This document shows positions 57,502-64,000 of a DNA stretch of 64,000 bases, piece after piece. The notes under the pieces were generated by a model. It ran no database searches. It had not been told where the DNA came from and worked only from the letters and a program-made list of their open reading frames with translations. The stretch lies in contig NZ_CP048833.1 in the NCBI RefSeq assembly GCF_012971725.1, positions 2,914,001 through 2,978,000 of the forward strand. Direction: 5' to 3'. A program made the translations under genes and the position numbers. This stretch comes from Pseudomonas multiresinivorans. GTDB lineage: Bacteria > Pseudomonadota > Gammaproteobacteria > Pseudomonadales > Pseudomonadaceae. Positions within the stretch are counted from its first letter, which is position 1. Each line of letters starts with the position of its first letter.

Positions 57502-58098
57502 CTAGAAGTTCACGTCCGCTATGGGTCGGTAGCTGCCCTCAGCAACGGCAGTAATCGTGCTATCTGCGCCCGCGCAGTTCGCAGGGTACGGCTCGCCAAG
57601 GTCCCAGCGCGATTGCCAGTGCTCGATGTATTGCCGGGAGACTTCCGGCATCCCCTTGATGACCACAACATTCTCGGAGTTGGTCATTTCGGCCGAGGGG
57701 GCAAAATTGAATGACCCTGTCTCGACCGTCGCTCCATCGACGATGATGGTTTTGTCGTGGTGAAGGTGAAAACGGTCGTTGGTGCGCAGCGCGACGCCAT
57801 TGTGAACCACCAGGTCCATGGCCTTTCTGCTGGCCGCGCCCAGGTTTCGTCGCTTGTCGATCACCACTTGCACCCTGACGCCGCGCTTGGCAGCGTCAAC
57901 CAGCGCCTGGGCGATGTCTTCCGCCTGGAACGCGTATGCGAGCATCTGGATGCTTTCCTGCGCATTGCCGATTGTTTTCAGGACCAACACCCGTGCTGAG
58001 CCTTCAGGAGAAAAACCAACCTGCACGGACGGCTCTCCCCAGGAGGGCAAAGCAATGCCAAGCAGCAATATCGGCGCGATGACGAGAATTTTGTACAT
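57502..58098 (-). CDS. Exported phospholipase-D-type nuclease with repeat-derived C-terminus
   Basis: 198 residues, single HKD motif (HLHHDKTIIVDG) with the Asn/Ser-rich follow-up GSFNFAPSAEMTNSE, as in the dimeric Nuc/EndA family (about 155-178 residues). Signal peptide LVIAPILLLGIALPSWGE. Cleaves phosphodiesters in DNA or RNA in the periplasm. The last 10 residues (SYRPIADVNF) are encoded by the palindromic repeat, which supplied the stop codon. Confidence 0.88.
   Translation of the reverse strand: MYKILVIAPILLLGIALPSWGEPSVQVGFSPEGSARVLVLKTIGNAQESIQMLAYAFQAEDIAQALVDAAKRGVRVQVVIDKRRNLGAASRKAMDLVVHNGVALRTNDRFHLHHDKTIIVDGATVETGSFNFAPSAEMTNSENVVVIKGMPEVSRQYIEHWQSRWDLGEPYPANCAGADSTITAVAEGSYRPIADVNF
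57514..57555. repeat. Palindromic intergenic repeat, copy 3
   Basis: Left arm GTCCGCTATGGGTCGGTAG identical to copy 2; the right arm is degenerate (GGCAGTAATCG). Forms the 3' end of the nuclease gene. Confidence 0.72.
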
Positions 58099-58553
58099 GT
58101 TGCGCACCTGGCCCGGAAAGGCTTTGTGTTGCATGGACTGGATACTGAACGGACATCCTCGGCGCCCCTCATGCCACCTGGCGCGCTTCGCTGCACGCTG
58201 AAGAATACCTTCGGCAAGCTAGCCATCAAGCAGCCGTCTTCACTACATAGCAGAACAACGACTGTCCCAGAACGTCTGCTATGGTCGGCAACTGCCGATC
58301 ACCCGCGGCAGTGATCAGCCAGAAACGCTCATGAGAATTCCGATTGAAGCGCCCAGCGGAGAAGGTGATGGCGGCGTGCAGAGCAGGGCGCCTGCCGTTG
58401 CGGTTGCGGGCGTGCCTGGCTCTTGTGCACGGAAGCGATGGCTGTGCCTGGGGGCGTTTGTATAATTCGCTTCCATAGGAGGCAGGGCCGGCTCCGGATC
58501 GGGGCGCGCGGTTGATTGCCCCTGCCAACAGCAATTCGCAAAGGTACGCAGCA
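58099..58553. other. 455-bp spacer with degenerate repeat
   Basis: No supported gene. Contains a degenerate copy of the palindromic repeat near 58274-58320 (CTGCTATGGTCGGCAACTG). It should hold the promoters of both the minus-strand nuclease and the plus-strand GlxA-type regulator. Confidence 0.45.
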
Positions 58554-59576
58554 GTGGAAAGACGCCAGTTCAGCGAGTCGATGCAGGGGCAGAACCTGCG
58601 CTTCGTCGATGACCGCAAAGGCGAGCCGCAGCGGCAGCGCAAAGTCGGTTTCGTGTTGCTGGAGAACTTCTCGCTGCCGGCCTTCACCCAGGCGCTGGAT
58701 ACCCTGGTCACCGCCAACCTGATTCGCGAAGGCGCCTTTGCCACGCGCACCTATAGCCTCGATGGCGAGGCGGTGACCAGCGATCTCGGGTTGGTGATCT
58801 GTCCGGCGGCTGCGCTGGAAGGCAGGTACCTGGACATGGATCTGCTGGTGGTTTGCGGCGGCCTGCGCACGCCGCTCAAGGACATGCCCGGCCTCAGCCG
58901 CCTGCTGCAACTCGCCGACGAGCGCGGCATCGCTCTGGCCGGCCTGTGGAATGGCGCATGGTTTCTCGGAAAGGCCGGCCTGCTGGATGGTCACCAATGC
59001 GCGGTACACCCGGAAAATCGCGCCTCGCTGGCGGAGGTTGCGCGTAACAGCGTGGTCACTGCCGAGAGCTATATCCTCGACCGCAACCGCCTGACCGCTG
59101 GCAGCCCGACCGGTGCCTTCAACCTGGTGCTGGAGTGGATCCACAACCTGCACGGGCGCGAGCTGGTGGAGGGCATCGTCGATATCCTCGCCTTCGAGGA
59201 ATCCCGTTACCGTCGCACCCGCCCGGCATTGCACGAGAAGATGACCCAGCCGCTGCGCGACGTGCTCAACCTGATGAGCGCGAACATCGAGGAGCCGCTC
59301 AGCACGGATCAGCTCTCCGAGTGCGTGGGGCGCTCCAAGCGTCAGCTGGAGCGGTTGTTCCAGGAGCAGCTGGGCACCTCGCCGGTGCGCTATTACCTGG
59401 AGCTGCGCATCACGGAAAGCCGCCGCCTGCTGCAGCATTCGGACCTGTCGCTGGTGGAGGTGGCATTGGCCTGCGGTTTCGTTTCGCCCAGCCATTTCAG
59501 CAAGTGCTACACCTCGTTCTTCGGCCATTCGCCGTCCAAGGAAATGCGCTTCGGTTGCGTGCGTTCCGCCAAGTAA
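58554..59576 (+). CDS. GlxA-type AraC-family regulator (DJ-1-like + AraC HTH)
   Basis: 340 residues from GTG 58554; the in-frame ATG at 58581 and TTG at 58512 are alternatives. Residues 30-200 are DJ-1/PfpI-like (VGFVLLENFSLPAFTQALDT, LLVVCGGLRTPLKDMPG); the C-terminal 110 residues are an AraC HTH (DQLSECVGRSKRQLERLFQE, then VALACGFVSPSHFSKCYTSF). Same architecture as GbdR/CdhR/ArgR regulators of betaine, carnitine and arginine catabolism in Pseudomonas. Just upstream of the dehydrogenase gene, a possible target. Confidence 0.88.
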   Translation: MERRQFSESMQGQNLRFVDDRKGEPQRQRKVGFVLLENFSLPAFTQALDTLVTANLIREGAFATRTYSLDGEAVTSDLGLVICPAAALEGRYLDMDLLVVCGGLRTPLKDMPGLSRLLQLADERGIALAGLWNGAWFLGKAGLLDGHQCAVHPENRASLAEVARNSVVTAESYILDRNRLTAGSPTGAFNLVLEWIHNLHGRELVEGIVDILAFEESRYRRTRPALHEKMTQPLRDVLNLMSANIEEPLSTDQLSECVGRSKRQLERLFQEQLGTSPVRYYLELRITESRRLLQHSDLSLVEVALACGFVSPSHFSKCYTSFFGHSPSKEMRFGCVRSAK

Positions 59577-59692
59577 CGCAGGCGCCTGACGAGTCAGTCT
59601 GCGTGCCCGCAGTATCTTGTCGGTGGTGTTCCTCGCGCAGGTCGGCTGGTTAACTGGCCGGACGTGCAGAGAACAAGAGTGAGGAACAGGAC

Positions 59693-60616
59693 GTGATTTT
59701 TCTTTACAACGCCGAACCCGAACACGCGGAAAAATGGCGGGCCCTGCTGGCCGCCCAGGTGCCGGACCTGGAGTTCGTCGAAGGCTTCGAGGCGGTCGAC
59801 CCGGCGCGTGTCACCTACCTGCTGACCTGGAAGGCGGTCGCCGATATCGAGCGTTACACCAGCCTGCGCGTGCTGTTCGCGGCCGGCGCCGGGGTGGACC
59901 AGTTCGACCTGTCGAAGATTCCCGAATCGGTGGCACTGGTGCGCATGGTCGACGAGTCCCTGGCGGACATCATGGCCGAGTTCGTGGTGATGTCCGCGCT
60001 GGCGCTGCACCGCGAGATGCCGGCCTACCGCGCCGCGCAGGCGGCGCAGGTGTGGGAGCCGCTGAGCATCCTCCCGGCCTCGACCAGCCGGGTTGGCGTG
60101 ATGGGCCTCGGCCAGTTGGGCCAGGCATGCCTTGCGCAACTGCGCCACCTGAAATTCCGGCTGCTGGGCTGGAACCGCTCGGAGCGGAACATCGACGGGG
60201 TGAAGACCTACACCGGTCCCGGGGAGCTCGCAAGCTTCCTGTCCCAGTGCGACATCCTGTTCAACCTGCTGCCGCTGACCGACAGCACCCGCGGCATACT
60301 CAACCGCGAGACGCTGGCGCAACTGCCCAGGGGCGCCGGACTGATCAACGTCGGCCGGGGCGAACATGTGGTGGAGGCCGACCTGGTCGCGGCACTGGAC
60401 GCGGGGCAGATCGGCGCGGCGATTCTCGACGTATTCCAGCAGGAGCCGCTGCCCGAAGGGCATCCGCTGTGGTCGCACGCGCGGGTGTGGGTCACTCCGC
60501 ACATCGCCAGCACCATGCAGGTGGAAGGCGGTGCGGCGGTCGTGGCGAAGAACATCCTGCGGGATCTGCAAGGCAGCGAATTGCTGCACACCGTGGATCG
60601 CCAGGCGGGCTACTGA
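59693..60616 (+). CDS. D-2-hydroxyacid dehydrogenase (GhrA-like)
   Basis: 307 residues. NAD(P) motif VGVMGLGQLGQACLAQL, then Arg and Glu of the catalytic set (near INVGRGEHVVEADL, LDVFQQEPLPEGHPLW) and the catalytic His in VTPHIASTMQ. Reduces glyoxylate, hydroxypyruvate or phenylpyruvate-type ketoacids. GTG start at 59693 with AGGAAC upstream. Alone on its strand after the GlxA-type regulator. Confidence 0.93.
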   Translation: MIFLYNAEPEHAEKWRALLAAQVPDLEFVEGFEAVDPARVTYLLTWKAVADIERYTSLRVLFAAGAGVDQFDLSKIPESVALVRMVDESLADIMAEFVVMSALALHREMPAYRAAQAAQVWEPLSILPASTSRVGVMGLGQLGQACLAQLRHLKFRLLGWNRSERNIDGVKTYTGPGELASFLSQCDILFNLLPLTDSTRGILNRETLAQLPRGAGLINVGRGEHVVEADLVAALDAGQIGAAILDVFQQEPLPEGHPLWSHARVWVTPHIASTMQVEGGAAVVAKNILRDLQGSELLHTVDRQAGY

Positions 60617-60716
60617 GGCGTTTCGCTTATCGCTGAAATAGCCGGCGTGCGCTGTTTGCCGTGGGCGGCACTTTCGATACTGGCGGCTCCCAACCGTCGT
60701 TCAGGAAGTGCCGTTC

Positions 60717-60842
60717 ATGGACCAGGAACCGCTGCAAGCTCGTGACTTCGCCTTCATCCACTTCGCTGCCGTCGCCCTCTGCGGCTCGCTGATCGTCGCC
60801 CTGGCGCTGTTCCTGGCGCGGCTGGGCGTGCTCCTGCACTAA
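60717..60842 (+). CDS. 41-residue single-TM membrane peptide
   Basis: Starts MDQEPLQARDFAFIHFAAVA and continues with a single TM helix (LCGSLIVALALFLARLGVLL), ending in His. CAGGAAG precedes the ATG at a good distance. The acidic-then-hydrophobic pattern and RBS are convincing, though no family is known. It abuts the convergent LysR gene by 3 bp. Confidence 0.6.
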   Translation: MDQEPLQARDFAFIHFAAVALCGSLIVALALFLARLGVLLH

Positions 60843-60845
60843 GGC

Positions 60846-61688
60846 TCAGGCAGTGATGGCCTGGCTCAGTGCGCCGATCAGCACGCGTGTCTGGGCGTCG
60901 CGATGGGCGCAATAGAGCACCACGTCGCGGGGTGGTAATTCAGGCAGGCCGAAGCGCTCGCGCACATCGACGCAGCCCGCCGGCGCCATGCGCTCGACCA
61001 TGGCGCCAATGCCGATACCGGCCGACACCGCCGCACCGATGGCCAGAATTCCCGAGCCGACAAAGGCTTCGCTCCAGCTGCGGTTATGCCCCTGCAGCGC
61101 GCTGCTGACCATGCTGCGCATGCCGCAGGGCGCCGGCTGGATCGCCAGTGGCAGCGGTGCGCCATCGTCCAGTTCGAACGACTCGGCGGCCATCCAGCCG
61201 AAGCGTTCGCTGCCGATCACCTCGCCGTCCTGGCGGCGGTTGTCGTGGCGCAGGATCAGTGCGATATCCAGCGCGCCTTCCTCGTAGCTCTCCAGCATCT
61301 GCCGCGAAGTGCCCAGGCTGAAGGCCACGATCACCTCCGGATCGGCTTGTGCCAGACGCTGGAGCCAGTGGCTCAGGTCGGCCCCGAGGATGTGATGGCT
61401 CACGCCAATGCGCAGGGTGCGGCGCGGCGCATCGAAGCAGCGCAAGGTGTCGTCGTAGCTCTGCAGCAGGCGGCGGGCGCTGGCAATGAACACCGAGCCC
61501 TGGGCGGACAGGGTGACGCGGCGCGGTGTGCGCTCCAGCAGGGCGCGGCCGAGGGATTCTTCCAGTCGCTTGATCTTCAGGCTGATCGCTGCCTGGGTGG
61601 TGCCGGCGACCTCGGCGGCGCGGGTGAAGCTCTTCAGGTCGGCGACCAGCAGGAAGGCGCGGATGGCTTCTATATCGGGGGTTTTCAT
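60846..61688 (-). CDS. LysR-family transcriptional regulator
   Basis: 280 residues, MKTPDIEAIRAFLLVADLKS with HTH GTTQAAISLKIKRLEESLGR; effector domain residues 90-280. Divergent from the DinB-like gene at 61795 with a 106-bp gap. A slightly short LysR whose effector half lacks the last helix. Target unknown. Confidence 0.92.
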   Translation of the reverse strand: MKTPDIEAIRAFLLVADLKSFTRAAEVAGTTQAAISLKIKRLEESLGRALLERTPRRVTLSAQGSVFIASARRLLQSYDDTLRCFDAPRRTLRIGVSHHILGADLSHWLQRLAQADPEVIVAFSLGTSRQMLESYEEGALDIALILRHDNRRQDGEVIGSERFGWMAAESFELDDGAPLPLAIQPAPCGMRSMVSSALQGHNRSWSEAFVGSGILAIGAAVSAGIGIGAMVERMAPAGCVDVRERFGLPELPPRDVVLYCAHRDAQTRVLIGALSQAITA

Positions 61689-61794
61689 GGCAGCGAATCG
61701 TCCTTGGGGCTGTCGTCATTCTGGCAGCTGGACCGGCACAACCCAAGCCCCGGATGCGCTACAGTGCCGCCTTCGCCACTGACGAGGAATCGCG

Positions 61795-62286
61795 ATGCTG
61801 ACCCAGGCCTTCGCCTACAAGTGCTGGTCGGACCTTCGGGCACTGGACGCTATTGCCCAGATCGACGCCGGGCGTTTCCCCGAGGAGCATGCCTTCGCGC
61901 TCCAGCAACTCAACCACATGGCCATCGTCGAGGACCTGTTCCGCGCACGGCTGAAGGGCGAAACGGACCCGCATCCGGCCACCAATACCCAGGTGGTGCC
62001 CGGTTACGACGAGCTGCGCGAGCGCCTGCTGACCTCCGGCCAGTGGTACGTCGAGCAGCTCGCCGCGCTGACCCCGGAGCAGGGGCGCGAAGTCATTCGC
62101 TTCCGCTTCACCGACGGCCGCAACGGCAGCCTGACCCGCGAGGAGATGTTCTTCCACATCCTCAACCACGCGACCTACCACCGCGGCTCCATCGCCCGCG
62201 CACTGGACCAGGCCTGCGTGGCGCACCCGGCTGACACCTACACGGTGTTCGTGCACGCCACCGAACCAGAGCGCCGGGAGGACTGA
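61795..62286 (+). CDS. DinB-family protein (DUF664/YfiT-type)
   Basis: 163 residues, four-helix bundle. Metal-site His in LQQLNHMAIVEDLFRARL and the pair in HILNHATYHRGSIARAL match the DinB three-His site. DinB-type members can be thiol (mycothiol, bacillithiol, glutathione) transferases or unknown. Cytoplasmic. Starts 106 bp from the divergent LysR gene, its probable regulator. Confidence 0.9.
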   Translation: MLTQAFAYKCWSDLRALDAIAQIDAGRFPEEHAFALQQLNHMAIVEDLFRARLKGETDPHPATNTQVVPGYDELRERLLTSGQWYVEQLAALTPEQGREVIRFRFTDGRNGSLTREEMFFHILNHATYHRGSIARALDQACVAHPADTYTVFVHATEPERRED

Positions 62287-62322
62287 TCCAGCCAGCGCGC
62301 CAGGTTCGTAAGGCGTAATGCC

Positions 62323-63534
62323 TCAGGCCTTTTTGGTGGACGGCAGCAGGATGGTGATGCAGCCCATCAGCGGCAGGAACGAGCACAGCGTGTAGACGTA
62401 CTCGATGCCGTGGATGTCGGCCAGGTGGCCGAGGAAGGCCGCGCCGATGCCGCCGAAGCCGAACATCAGGCCGAAGAACACCCCGGCGATCATGCCGACG
62501 TTGCCCGGTACCAGTTCCTGGGCGTAGACCACGATGGCCGAGAACGCCGAGGCGAGGATGAAGCCGATCACCAGGCTGAGGATGCTGGTCCAGAACAGGT
62601 CGACGTAGGGCAGCGCCAGGGTGAAGGGCGCGACACCGAGGATGGAGAACCAGATCACCGCCTTGCGGCCGATGCGGTCGCCCACCGGGCCGCCGAAGAA
62701 GGTGCCGGCGGCAACCGCGCCGAGGAAGCCGAACAGGTAGAGCTGCGAGCTGGCCACCGAGAGGTCGAATTTCTCGATCAGGTAGAAGGTGTAGTAGCTG
62801 GTGAAGCTGGCCATGTAGAAGTACTTGGAGAACACCAGCAGTGCCAGCACCACCAGCGAGGCGGTTACGCGGCCCTTGGACAGGCCATGGGTGGCCACGC
62901 CGCCCGCCTTGAGCTTGAACAGGCTGAGGTGGTTGCGGTACCAGCGGCTCAGGCCCCAGAGCACGCCGACGAGGAACACCGCGAACAGGCCGAAGTAGGC
63001 CACGTGGCCCTGACCGTACGGGATGATGATGGCCGCCGCCAGCAAGGGACCGAAGGCGCTGCCGGCATTGCCGCCGACCTGGAAGGTGGACTGCGCCAGC
63101 CCGTAGCGCCCGCCGGAGGCCAGCCGTGCGATGCGTGAGGTTTCCGGGTGGAAGGTCGAGGAGCCGATGCCCACCAGCGCCGACGCCAGCAGGATGGCGT
63201 GGAAGCTGCCGACGAAGGCCAGCATGAGGATGCCGATCAGCGTGCAGACGCTGCCCAGCGGCGCCAGCCAGGGCTTGGGGTGGCGATCGGTGTGATAGCC
63301 GACCCAGGGCTGCAGCAGCGAGGCGGTCAGCTGGAAGGTCAGGGTGATCAGGCCGACCTGGGTGAAGCTCAGGCCATAGTTGGCCTTGAGCACCGGATAG
63401 ATCGACGGCAGCACGGCCTGGATCAGGTCGTTGGTCAGGTGGGCGAGGGCACAGGCGCCGATCACGCGCATCACCAGCGGGCTGGCCTGGCTGGCCACGG
63501 TCGGCGTGGCCAGGGGGGAAGCAGTGGTAGACAT
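62323..63534 (-). CDS. MFS transporter, fosmidomycin-resistance (Fsr) type
   Basis: 403 residues, 12 TM segments. Characteristic Fsr start (VIGACALAHLTNDLIQAVLP), motif A region VGYHTDRHPKPWLAP and the second half GPVGDRIGRKAVIW. The ATG at 63532-63534 has CGGAG upstream. Exports antimicrobials or phosphonate-like compounds across the inner membrane. No regulator is adjacent. Confidence 0.92.
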   Translation of the reverse strand: MSTTASPLATPTVASQASPLVMRVIGACALAHLTNDLIQAVLPSIYPVLKANYGLSFTQVGLITLTFQLTASLLQPWVGYHTDRHPKPWLAPLGSVCTLIGILMLAFVGSFHAILLASALVGIGSSTFHPETSRIARLASGGRYGLAQSTFQVGGNAGSAFGPLLAAAIIIPYGQGHVAYFGLFAVFLVGVLWGLSRWYRNHLSLFKLKAGGVATHGLSKGRVTASLVVLALLVFSKYFYMASFTSYYTFYLIEKFDLSVASSQLYLFGFLGAVAAGTFFGGPVGDRIGRKAVIWFSILGVAPFTLALPYVDLFWTSILSLVIGFILASAFSAIVVYAQELVPGNVGMIAGVFFGLMFGFGGIGAAFLGHLADIHGIEYVYTLCSFLPLMGCITILLPSTKKA

Positions 63535-63735
63535 GGGACTCCGGGGCAGCAAGGGAGGGCGCGCGGGCAGGGCGCCGGGTTCTTCGAGTTGGGTGGCCTA
63601 TGCTAGGCGCGCTGCTGGCAGCTGTCTCACGCGATCCGGACGACGAATATCGCGAAACGGCCAAATCGGCCCGTCGTGCGCTGGATCGGCTATGCTCGCA
63701 GCCCTTCCCGAGGTCCATTCCGCCAGGTCTGCTGC

Positions 63736-64000
63736 ATGTCGTCACCCGTCCCTTTGCGTGTGCCCTTCCAGGGGCGCGAGCTCCACGCCGATACGCTGAG
63801 CGGCGACTCGCCGCTGCACCTGTTCGGCATTCACGGTGGCGGGGCCAGTAACCGTTCGGTGTGGGATGGCCTGCGTCAGTCGTTGTGGCAACGCGGCGTA
63901 GGTTCGACGGCGCTGGACTGCGTCGGCCACGGCCAGACCGGCGGGGTCTTCGCCGAATCCTCCCTGCAACGTCGCAGCCACCAGGCTCGCTCGGTCATGG
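63736..64000 (+). CDS. Alpha/beta hydrolase, 3' truncated by window
   Basis: First 88 residues: LRVPFQGRELHADTLSGDSP, then oxyanion region LFGIHGGGASNRSVWDGL and DCVGHGQTGG, typical of the first half of an alpha/beta hydrolase. The nucleophile Ser would lie beyond the window end. The ATG at 63736 has no strong RBS but the protein fits from there. Confidence 0.8.
   Translation, partial: MSSPVPLRVPFQGRELHADTLSGDSPLHLFGIHGGGASNRSVWDGLRQSLWQRGVGSTALDCVGHGQTGGVFAESSLQRRSHQARSVM

Overview
The window reads as chromosomal DNA of a Pseudomonas, probably from the P. aeruginosa / P. nitroreducens / P. citronellolis side of the genus. The reasons are high GC, strong third-position G/C bias, many LysR/AraC regulators next to catabolic genes and transporters, and inverted pairs of the Pseudomonas REP palindrome (core GTAGGAGCGAGC...). 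The species is inferred, not shown. No rRNA, tRNA, CRISPR array or transposase was found. Nearly all genes belong to recognisable families.

Layout. 1-5.6 kb: end of a FabF-type ketosynthase, an AraC regulator, a VOC protein, a LysR regulator beside a 14-TM MFS exporter, a small hypothetical and a NodL/Maa-type acetyltransferase. 5.7-10.9 kb: an operon of RpiR regulator, isochorismatase-fold hydrolase, glutamine-synthetase-like ligase, N-formylglutamate-amidohydrolase-like enzyme and APC permease, suggesting nitrogen-compound catabolism through a gamma-glutamyl or acyl-glutamate intermediate. A HexR-like dyad lies in front of it. 11-15.5 kb: Lrp regulator with ornithine cyclodeaminase, and a LysR regulator divergent from an M20 amidohydrolase. 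15.6-18.9 kb: a three-domain flavin/Fe-S oxidoreductase with a GST, bracketed by two REP inverted pairs. 18.9-28.4 kb: tandem LysR genes, EamA exporter, cold-shock protein, receiver-only response regulator, LysE exporter, Dyp peroxidase, a LysR/SDR pair, methyltransferase and PhyH-type dioxygenase.

The most unusual part is 28.5-45.0 kb, with all genes on the + strand. It holds a short periplasmic adaptor, a GAF-like/HlyD fusion, an M50 (site-2-protease-like) membrane protein fused to a HlyD-type lipoyl/barrel region, an AspH-type beta-hydroxylase and a sulfotransferase, all overlapping or abutting. These are followed by a GNAT, a DUF6916-like protein and a phage-tail-collar protein, then a 2,374-residue LEPR-XLL/DUF4347/cadherin-like/Ig-like surface protein and a TolC-like lipoprotein. 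It has the adaptor and outer-membrane parts of a type I secretion system and a giant adhesin, but no ABC ATPase is encoded here and no RTX repeats are visible. My reading is an ATPase-less or ATPase-sharing export system built around the M50-HlyD fusion, with possible substrate hydroxylation and sulfation.

45-51.9 kb: EamA exporter with divergent LysR, CDF transporter, then a run of minus-strand genes for small exported proteins and an exported alpha/beta hydrolase. 52-58.5 kb looks like a variable segment: a translationally coupled trio with a low-molecular-weight protein tyrosine phosphatase, a chloroperoxidase, DJ-1/PfpI, NmrA-like, acetoacetate-decarboxylase-like and phospholipase-D-type nuclease genes, with several copies of a roughly 60-bp palindromic intergenic repeat, one of which supplies the C-terminus of the nuclease. 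58.5-64 kb: GlxA-type AraC regulator, D-2-hydroxyacid dehydrogenase, a 41-residue membrane peptide, LysR, DinB-like protein, Fsr-type MFS transporter and the start of an alpha/beta hydrolase cut by the window end.
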